Source: an uncultured Eubacteriales bacterium
Lineage (GTDB): Bacteria > Bacillota > Clostridia > Christensenellales > Borkfalkiaceae
NCBI GenBank assembly: GCA_905207385.1
Contig: CAJLLH010000092.1
Location: forward strand, 1 to 5,436
Reading direction: 5' to 3'
DNA length: 5,436 bases
Below, piece by piece: positions 1-4,580 of this stretch. The position numbers and the translations under genes were made by a program. The first letter of the stretch is position 1, and every line of letters starts with the position of its first letter. The notes under the pieces were generated by a model, which was not told the DNA's origin, searched no databases, and saw only the letters and a program-made list of their open reading frames with translations.

Positions 1-3
1 GCA

Positions 4-9
4 TATAAT
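4..9 (+). promoter_or_regulatory. Candidate -10 box for the EamA-family transporter gene
   Basis: A perfect TATAAT hexamer lies 47 nt before the ATG at 57. It would put the transcription start near position 16 and give a leader of about 40 nt that holds the hairpin at 29-44. The -35 region would fall outside the window, so the promoter cannot be completed. It lacks the TG extension found at the secG and smpB promoters. Only the hexamer is seen; the promoter role is inferred from its match and placement. Confidence 0.4.
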
Positions 10-28
10 CATTACCGAACATACCTTT

Positions 29-44
29 TTGCGCAAAAGCGCAA
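29..44 (+). promoter_or_regulatory. Perfect inverted repeat (hairpin or operator) before the transporter gene
   Basis: TTGCGC, an AAAA loop and GCGCAA form a perfect 6-bp stem ending 12 nt before the ATG at 57. No Shine-Dalgarno sequence lies between it and the start, only A/T-rich sequence. A closely similar element (GCGC-AATA-GCGC) sits at 1696-1707 before rnr at almost the same distance from its ATG. It could be an RNA hairpin affecting translation, a DNA operator, or a weak terminator of an upstream gene; the following TATTTTATT is a poor U-tract. The inverted repeat is seen directly; its role is unknown. Confidence 0.45.
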
Positions 45-56
45 TATTTTATTGTA

Positions 57-1169
57 ATGATTAAATTTAACGCTGAAAAATTTTTTTCTAAAAACTACGT
101 CGTGGTAATCGGCGCGCTTATATGCTGCATGCTTTGGGGAAGCGCCTTCCCCTGCGTAAAGCTCGGGTACACTCTTTTTAACGTGGACACCACCTCCTAC
201 GCTTCGCTTATACTTTTTGCGGGCGTGCGCTTTACGCTTGCGGGCATTCTTGTACTTGTTTTTGGCTCTGTCGCGCAGAAAAAAATTCTGCTGCCCAAAA
301 AGAGCAACATATGGCGCGTAGCCATCGTCGCGGTATTCCAGACCGCGCTTCAGTACACCTGCTTTTACATCGGCCTTGCAAAACTTACGGGCGTAAAAAG
401 TTCGGTTCTGAACGGGCTTGGCGTATTTTTTACTATTATAGCCGCGTGCTTCATATTCCGCACGGAGAAATTTACGCTTGTCAAACTTGCGGGCTGCGTT
501 TTAGGCTTCGGCGGCGTGCTAATAATGAACCTTGACGGATTGAATTTTGAATTTTCGTTTACGGGCGAAGGACTTATTATTATGAGCGGGCTTTCTGCGG
601 CTATGGCGGCAGGGTTCGTAAAAATTTTTTCCAGATACGAAAACACTACCACGCTGTGCGGCTGGCAATTTTTCTGCGGCGGCGCGGCTCTGATTATAAT
701 AGGCGCGTGCGCGGGCGGCAGCATCAGACCTGAAAGCGGAGCAAGCTTTGCAATGCTTTTTTACCTTGCGTTCCTTTCGGCGTGTGCGTTCACTCTTCAG
801 GGCTACCTTTTAAAGTACAATCCCGTTTCAAAAGTAGCCGTATTCAAAAGCACCAACCCCTTGTTCGGCGCGCTTTTTTCGGCAATAATACTAAACGAAA
901 CAGCTCAGCTTTTTCACTATACCACCCTTATCGCGCTTGCGCTTGTGTGCGGCGGCATACTCATAATTAATCTGTTGGGCGAAAAGCGCATATTCAAAAA
1001 GCAACCCGCGCTAAATAGTGGCGCGCCGCATGTTGAGCTACAAGATTGCAGCGACGGTGTGAGCGGGCAGCACGCCGAACCAAATGCCGAACAAAATCAG
1101 GAAAATTCAGACGAAAACGCGCCCGAAAACATTAAGACGGACGGCAAAAAGACAGATAACAAAAATTAA
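57..1169 (+). CDS. DMT-superfamily transporter with two EamA domains
   Basis: This is a 370-residue polytopic inner-membrane protein of the drug/metabolite transporter (EamA) type, a family that exports or imports amino acids, metabolites or drugs. The substrate cannot be told from the sequence. About ten hydrophobic segments can be placed: residues 14-34, 46-72, 85-107, 113-134, 140-158, 168-190, 200-220, 228-250, 257-279 and 286-307. They form two five-helix repeats. The first carries the typical LWGSAFP motif (residues 26-32) and the second carries NPLF (267-270) with a following LNE (279-281), a common EamA signature. Residues 308-370 form a hydrophilic, mostly acidic Asn/Glu/Asp/Lys-rich tail beyond the usual length of about 300. 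The ATG at 57 has no Shine-Dalgarno sequence, but it is the first ATG, lies just before the first membrane helix, and leaves a short basic N-terminus as expected. The gene appears monocistronic: secG downstream has its own promoter. The family call is firm; function is not. Confidence 0.9.
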   Translation: MIKFNAEKFFSKNYVVVIGALICCMLWGSAFPCVKLGYTLFNVDTTSYASLILFAGVRFTLAGILVLVFGSVAQKKILLPKKSNIWRVAIVAVFQTALQYTCFYIGLAKLTGVKSSVLNGLGVFFTIIAACFIFRTEKFTLVKLAGCVLGFGGVLIMNLDGLNFEFSFTGEGLIIMSGLSAAMAAGFVKIFSRYENTTTLCGWQFFCGGAALIIIGACAGGSIRPESGASFAMLFYLAFLSACAFTLQGYLLKYNPVSKVAVFKSTNPLFGALFSAIILNETAQLFHYTTLIALALVCGGILIINLLGEKRIFKKQPALNSGAPHVELQDCSDGVSGQHAEPNAEQNQENSDENAPENIKTDGKKTDNKN

Positions 1170-1188
1170 TGCAAAATATTGCAAAAAA

Positions 1189-1217
1189 TTTTTTGTTTGT
1201 ACCGTTTTTTGTTTGTA
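1189..1217 (+). repeat. Tandem 13-nt direct repeat upstream of secG
   Basis: TTTTTTGTTTGTA occurs at 1189-1201 and again, without mismatch, at 1205-1217, a period of 16 nt. The second copy overlaps the proposed secG -35 element at 1213-1218. The first copy overlaps an adjoining palindrome, CAAAAAATTTTTTG (1182-1195). The stretch could act as an A/T-rich UP element or as a pair of regulator sites, or it could be a chance duplication in T-rich DNA. The repeat itself is seen directly; any role is inferred. Confidence 0.6.
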
Positions 1218-1241
1218 TAAACGCGCGCTTTATGATATAAT
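1213..1241 (+). promoter_or_regulatory. secG promoter with extended -10
   Basis: The -10 box TATAAT (1236-1241) is perfect and is preceded by TG at 1233-1234, the extended -10 pattern. A weak -35, TTGTAT (1213-1218, three of six matches to TTGACA), is spaced by 17 bp. Transcription should start near 1248, giving a leader of about 27 nt before the ATG at 1275. The upstream sequence is A/T-rich, like an UP element. The core TTTATGATATAAT is identical to that in the smpB promoter. Confidence 0.75.
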
Positions 1242-1274
1242 TCTTGTTGCTTAAGAAATTTTACGAGGTAAACA

Positions 1275-1577
1275 ATGCTTACTGCACTTCTGGCTCCCGC
1301 AGGACTGACGGATGCCGAATACACAATCTATATAACTTTCACGTTGCTTTTTATGGCTCTTATGTTTATAGCCGCTTTAGTCGCAATCATCGTTGTACTC
1401 TTCCAGAAGAGCAATTCCGACGGTATTCAGGGTATCACGGCGACCAGCGAAACCTTCTTCGGCAAGAACAAGGGTCGCAGCATAGAAAGCAAGCTTAAGA
1501 AATGGGCTTGGATAACGCTCATCGTGCTTGCTGTTCTTTCTATAGTTGTTTATATTGTGCAGATAATGCTTGCATAA
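1275..1577 (+). CDS. secG: Preprotein translocase subunit SecG
   Basis: SecG is the small accessory subunit of the SecYEG channel, which stimulates SecA-driven protein export across the cytoplasmic membrane. The 100-residue product has the family's two-helix layout: membrane segments at about 17-43 and 76-99, joined by a conserved polar loop. The end of helix 1 and the loop carry the SecG signature VVLFQKSNSDGIQG (residues 40-53), followed by SETFFGKNKGRS (58-69), equivalent to the usual LLQ-S...G-GG...FG-.-.R pattern. It is somewhat longer than the B. subtilis protein (about 76 residues) because of roughly 15 extra residues before helix 1. The start is supported by a GAGGT Shine-Dalgarno sequence at 1265-1269, 5 nt upstream. 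It has its own promoter and is followed by an intrinsic terminator, so it is probably transcribed mainly as a single gene. Its position ahead of rnr and smpB matches the order known from Firmicutes. Confidence 0.95.
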   Translation: MLTALLAPAGLTDAEYTIYITFTLLFMALMFIAALVAIIVVLFQKSNSDGIQGITATSETFFGKNKGRSIESKLKKWAWITLIVLAVLSIVVYIVQIMLA

Positions 1578-1591
1578 CAAATATCGTCATA

Positions 1592-1625
1592 AAAAGCGGC
1601 TTGATTTTAAGCCGCTTTTATTTTT
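1592..1625 (+). terminator. Rho-independent terminator after secG
   Basis: Fifteen nucleotides after the secG stop codon, an 11-bp perfect stem pairs 1592-1602 (AAAAGCGGCTT) with 1609-1619 (AAGCCGCTTTT) around a six-base loop (GATTTT). It is followed by ATTTTT, so the T-rich tract is strong. The A-run on the 5' side could also make it work, less well, on the other strand. It separates secG from rnr, so rnr depends either on readthrough or on a promoter between 1626 and 1720. Confidence 0.92.
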
Positions 1626-1695
1626 GCAAAAATCAGGCAATAACGGCGCGTTTTACGCCCTTCCACTTTTTACCTTGCTAAAAATACGATAAACG

Positions 1696-1707
1696 GCGCA
1701 ATAGCGC
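1696..1707 (+). promoter_or_regulatory. Short inverted repeat in the rnr leader
   Basis: GCGC, an AATA loop and GCGC form a 4-bp stem ending 13 nt before the rnr ATG at 1721. The sequence GCGCAATAGCGCA (1696-1708) matches GCGCAAAAGCGCA (31-43), ahead of the transporter gene, at 12 of 13 positions. Both are followed by A/T-rich DNA and an ATG with no Shine-Dalgarno sequence. The stem is short and GCGC is common in this genome, so chance is possible. No convincing promoter was found in the 95 nt between the secG terminator and rnr; the best -10-like sequence, TACGAT (1685-1690), has no good -35 partner. Confidence 0.35.
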
Positions 1708-1720
1708 AGAAAATAATATT

Positions 1721-4039
1721 ATGAATGTAAGAGAAAGAATTACCCAGCTTTTTGAAGAAGGAAAGCTGGCGTTTAAAACAGAAAAACAGATATGCTCCGC
1801 GCTGGGCATAAAATATTCCGAAAGCAAGGCGGCTAAAGCCGTCCTTAAAGCGCTTGAAGACGACGGCGTTATACTTAAAAACAACGTAGGCGAATACTGC
1901 ACTCCCTCTCAGATAGGCGCAATAAGCGGAACTATTCAGGGCAATGAACACGGATTTGCCTTTCTTATACCCGACGATAAAACGGCGGAAAACAGAGATT
2001 ACTTTTTGCCGAAACATTCGCTACGCGGCGCGCTTGACGGCGACAGAGTGCTTGCCGTAAAAATAAAGGGCACTGAGGACGAAGCGGCAGTAATAAAAAT
2101 ACTTGCGCGCGGACGCATAAACGTTGCGGGCACGTTTGAAAAAATCGGCGGAGCTTGTTACGTTATACCCGACCAGACAAAGTTTGCACCGCGCATTTTT
2201 GTACCCTCCTCCCTTTCCATGGGCGCGCACAGCGGCGACAAAGTTGTTTGCCGCATAACGGCTTACCCGCACGGCAAAGCGCCTAACGGAAAAGTTGTTG
2301 AATTGCTAGGCAAAAGCGGAGATTTTTACGCCGAAGAGCTTTCCATAATACGCAACTACGGTCTATATGAAGAGTTCCCCGCCGACGTTATAAAGCAGGC
2401 GGAAAACGTCGCCGCAGAAAAAATTGTAAAAGGCGACAGGCGCGACTTGCGCGGCGAGCTTACCATTACCATTGACGGCGACGACACGCGCGACATAGAC
2501 GACGCGGTATCACTTAAAAAAGAGGGCGAAAACTTTATTTTAGGCGTACACATAGCAGACGTGGGGCATTACGTTAAAAAAGGAACGCGCCTTGACGAAG
2601 AGGCATACAACCGCGGCACAAGCGTATATTTCCCCGACAGAGTTCTGCCCATGCTGCCTAAAGCGCTTTCCAACGGCGCGTGCAGCCTTAACGAGGGCGA
2701 GGACAGATACGCTTTAAGCTGCGTGATGAAGATATCTCCGCGCGGCGAAAGACTTGAAAGCGACATTTTTGAAAGCATTATAAGAAGCGACCACCGCACT
2801 ACTTACAAAGAAATAACCGCCCTTTCGGAAGGCGACGAGCAAGCTTTGCAAAAATACCCCGACCTTAAGGACATGTGCGCAGACATGAAGGAGCTTTGCG
2901 GCATACTTTCGGCGCGGCGCGACAGGCTTGGCAATATTGACCTGAGCGTAAAAGAGGTGCACATATACCTTAACGAACGCGGCGATATTGTAATTCCGGA
3001 CTACGAACGCACCATATCCGAAAAGATGATAGAGCAGTTTATGATATGCGCGAACGAGGCTGTGGCAGAGTATATGCAAAAGCTTGGCGCGCCCTTTATG
3101 TACCGCGTTCACGAACCGCCCGCACCCGAAAAGGTTACGGCGTTCCTTTCGTTTTTATCCGACCTCGGCATAAGCGGGAACGTCAGCGGCGAAAGCCCCG
3201 AACCCGAACAGTTCCAGAAAATACTTAAAAACGTTGCGGGCAAGCCGTGCGAAAGCGCGGTAAACAAGGTGATGCTGCGCACAATGCAGAAGGCAAAATA
3301 TCTTGAGCGGAACTGCGGACACTTCGGCATAGCGAGCGAATGTTACTGCCACTTCACCTCCCCCATCCGCCGCTATCCCGACCTTTTCATTCACAGGATA
3401 ATAAAGGGCGTGCTTCACGGCGAAATTGACCTTATGCGCGCAAAATACGGACCTATTGCCGCTGAAGGTGCGGCGCATTGTTCGCTTTGCGAAAAGAACG
3501 CCGACAGCGCCGAACGCGATGTGGACAGCCTTTACAAAACCGTATATATGAGCGACCGCACGGGCGAGGAATTCGAGGCGACAATTTCGGGAGTTACGGC
3601 TTTCGGCATTTTTGCCGAACTTGACAACACCGTTGAAGGGCTTATCAGGCTTGAAAAACTGCCTGGCGGCAGCTACGAATACCTTGAAGATAAATTTATG
3701 CTGAAAGGCGAACGCACATTCCGCCTTGGCGACAGAATAAAAGTGCGCGCAGACGGCTGCGACTGGGGAAATATGCGCCCGGAATTTTCGCTTGCAGACG
3801 TTACGGAAAATGAACGCGGCGAAGTTAAAGTTACAGACGCCCGCACGGAAAACGAGCGCAGACATCATACCCGCCGCTCTTATGCGCAAAGCGAAAGCAA
3901 CGCGCACGGCGCAAAACGTACAGAAAAACGCAGCTCAGCCCGTGCAAAAAAGGGCGGACGAGCCGACGGCAAAAAGCGCGCGGCAAAGACTTCGACCGCG
4001 AAGGTTGTAAGAAAAAAGCACAAAGGCGGCAGAAGGTAA
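1721..4039 (+). CDS. rnr: Ribonuclease R (3'-5' exoribonuclease)
   Basis: RNase R is a processive, hydrolytic 3'-5' exoribonuclease of the RNase II/RNB family that degrades structured RNA, including mRNA released by trans-translation. The 772 residues show the full domain order: N-terminal winged helix (about 1-65), two cold-shock/OB domains (about 66-200), RNB catalytic domain (about 240-570), S1 domain (about 615-695), and a Lys/Arg-rich tail (about 710-772). The catalytic metal-binding motif TIDGDDTRDIDDAV (residues 250-263) keeps all four aspartates: D252, D258, D260 and D261. The RNB signature HFTSPIRRYPDL is at 544-555. The length is in the usual range for RNase R and clearly longer than RNase II. 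The start at 1721 lacks a Shine-Dalgarno sequence, but the winged helix begins directly there and the next in-frame Met is residue 167, so no later ATG is credible. The basic tail is the part that, in E. coli, helps bring RNase R to tmRNA-SmpB-stalled ribosomes, which fits smpB being the next gene. Confidence 0.96.
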   Translation: MNVRERITQLFEEGKLAFKTEKQICSALGIKYSESKAAKAVLKALEDDGVILKNNVGEYCTPSQIGAISGTIQGNEHGFAFLIPDDKTAENRDYFLPKHSLRGALDGDRVLAVKIKGTEDEAAVIKILARGRINVAGTFEKIGGACYVIPDQTKFAPRIFVPSSLSMGAHSGDKVVCRITAYPHGKAPNGKVVELLGKSGDFYAEELSIIRNYGLYEEFPADVIKQAENVAAEKIVKGDRRDLRGELTITIDGDDTRDIDDAVSLKKEGENFILGVHIADVGHYVKKGTRLDEEAYNRGTSVYFPDRVLPMLPKALSNGACSLNEGEDRYALSCVMKISPRGERLESDIFESIIRSDHRTTYKEITALSEGDEQALQKYPDLKDMCADMKELCGILSARRDRLGNIDLSVKEVHIYLNERGDIVIPDYERTISEKMIEQFMICANEAVAEYMQKLGAPFMYRVHEPPAPEKVTAFLSFLSDLGISGNVSGESPEPEQFQKILKNVAGKPCESAVNKVMLRTMQKAKYLERNCGHFGIASECYCHFTSPIRRYPDLFIHRIIKGVLHGEIDLMRAKYGPIAAEGAAHCSLCEKNADSAERDVDSLYKTVYMSDRTGEEFEATISGVTAFGIFAELDNTVEGLIRLEKLPGGSYEYLEDKFMLKGERTFRLGDRIKVRADGCDWGNMRPEFSLADVTENERGEVKVTDARTENERRHHTRRSYAQSESNAHGAKRTEKRSSARAKKGGRADGKKRAAKTSTAKVVRKKHKGGRR

Positions 4040-4061
4040 GGCTCGGCGGGCAAAAAAGTTG

Positions 4062-4089
4062 TTTACAAGCCAGCATTTTATGATATAAT
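4062..4089 (+). promoter_or_regulatory. smpB(-metA) promoter with extended -10
   Basis: TTTACA (4062-4067, five of six matches to TTGACA) and TATAAT (4084-4089) are spaced by 16 bp. TG at 4081-4082 gives an extended -10. Transcription should start near 4096, leaving a leader of about 20 nt. The promoter lies wholly in the 76-nt gap after rnr, so smpB can be expressed apart from rnr. The only visible source of metA transcription in the window is this promoter or readthrough from further upstream. No terminator is visible between rnr and smpB. Confidence 0.8.
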
Positions 4090-4115
4090 AAAATATATTT
4101 ATAAAGGTCGGTTTT

Positions 4116-4568
4116 ATGAAAAAGACTATAACCGTAAACAGACAGGCTTCATACGAATATTTTATAGAGGACAAATTTGAAGCGGGAATAATGCTCGAGG
4201 GCGCGGAGGTAAAGTCCTTAAGGAACGGCAACTGCAACCTTAAGGACAGTTTCTGCTACCTTTCGGGCGGCGACATATACATTAAAAACATGCATATAGC
4301 CGTATACGACAAGGCGGGCGCGTTCAACTCGCACGATTCCAAGCGCGACAGAAAGCTGCTTCTGCACAAATCGGAAATAGCGCGCATTGCTGGCAAGGTA
4401 AACGCTAAAGGCATGACCGTTGTGCCACTGTCCCTTTACTTTTCCGAGGGACTGGTAAAAGCCGAAATTGCGCTTTGCCGAGGCAAGCAAAATTACGACA
4501 AAAAACGCTCCATTGCAGAAAAAGACAGAAAGCGCGAAATGGAACGCGAAATCAAAAACTACGGTTAA
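4116..4568 (+). CDS. smpB: SsrA (tmRNA)-binding protein SmpB
   Basis: SmpB binds tmRNA, delivers it with EF-Tu to ribosomes stalled on mRNAs without stop codons, and uses its C-terminal tail as a decoding mimic in the empty mRNA channel. The 150-residue product is of typical length and carries the family landmarks in order: NRQASYEYFIEDKFEAG (residues 8-24), EVKSLRNG (31-38) with NLKDSF (41-46), DSKRDRKLLLH (74-84), VVPLSLYF (102-109), and the basic helical tail from RGKQNYDKK (122-130) to the end. Two usually conserved positions differ: Tyr13 stands where His is common (His22 in E. coli), and Gln125 where a second Lys of GKK is usual. The ATG is set by AAAGGT (4103-4108), 7 nt upstream. The ssrA gene is not visible next to it. 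It shares the trans-translation pathway with RNase R upstream. Confidence 0.95.
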   Translation: MKKTITVNRQASYEYFIEDKFEAGIMLEGAEVKSLRNGNCNLKDSFCYLSGGDIYIKNMHIAVYDKAGAFNSHDSKRDRKLLLHKSEIARIAGKVNAKGMTVVPLSLYFSEGLVKAEIALCRGKQNYDKKRSIAEKDRKREMEREIKNYG

Positions 4569-4572
4569 AGGA
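4567..4572 (+). promoter_or_regulatory. metA ribosome-binding site overlapping the smpB stop
   Basis: AAAGGA begins with the last two bases of the smpB TAA codon (4566-4568) and lies 8 nt before the metA ATG at 4581. Ribosomes ending smpB would finish on this site, so the two genes are probably translationally coupled. It also fixes the metA start. Confidence 0.75.
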
Positions 4573-4580
4573 TACAGTAA

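Noticed and set aside
365..724. A 119-codon minus-strand frame inside the transporter gene
   Set aside because: It is antisense to the EamA membrane helices. Its Pro/Ser/Ile-rich translation is typical of reversed hydrophobic coding DNA.
41..1182. GCAATATTTT (41-50) and its reverse complement AAAATATTGC (1173-1182) flanking the transporter gene, like mobile-element ends
   Set aside because: Only 10 A/T-rich bases match, the match does not extend, there is no target duplication, and the enclosed gene is not a transposase. One copy is part of the leader sequence.
1170..1195. Possible terminator after the transporter gene (TGCAA-AATA-TTGCA, then CAAAAAATTTTTTG)
   Set aside because: The stems are 5 bp or purely A/T and would be too unstable for reliable intrinsic termination. 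The region is better described as A/T-rich DNA upstream of the secG promoter.
1645..1659. Small hairpin GGCG-loop-CGCC between secG and rnr
   Set aside because: It has only a 4-bp stem with a seven-base loop and no good T-tract, which is expected by chance in GC-rich patches; the real terminator lies just upstream.
3155..3907. A 250-codon open frame on the minus strand inside rnr
   Set aside because: It lies wholly antisense to the RNase R RNB and S1 domains, which are intact and conserved. The translation has no recognisable motif, and the frame stays open because of the codon bias of the sense gene.
4059..4068. Palindrome TTGT-TT-ACAA over the smpB -35 element as an operator
   Set aside because: The four-base arms are too short to support an operator, and the match is partly forced by the -35 consensus.
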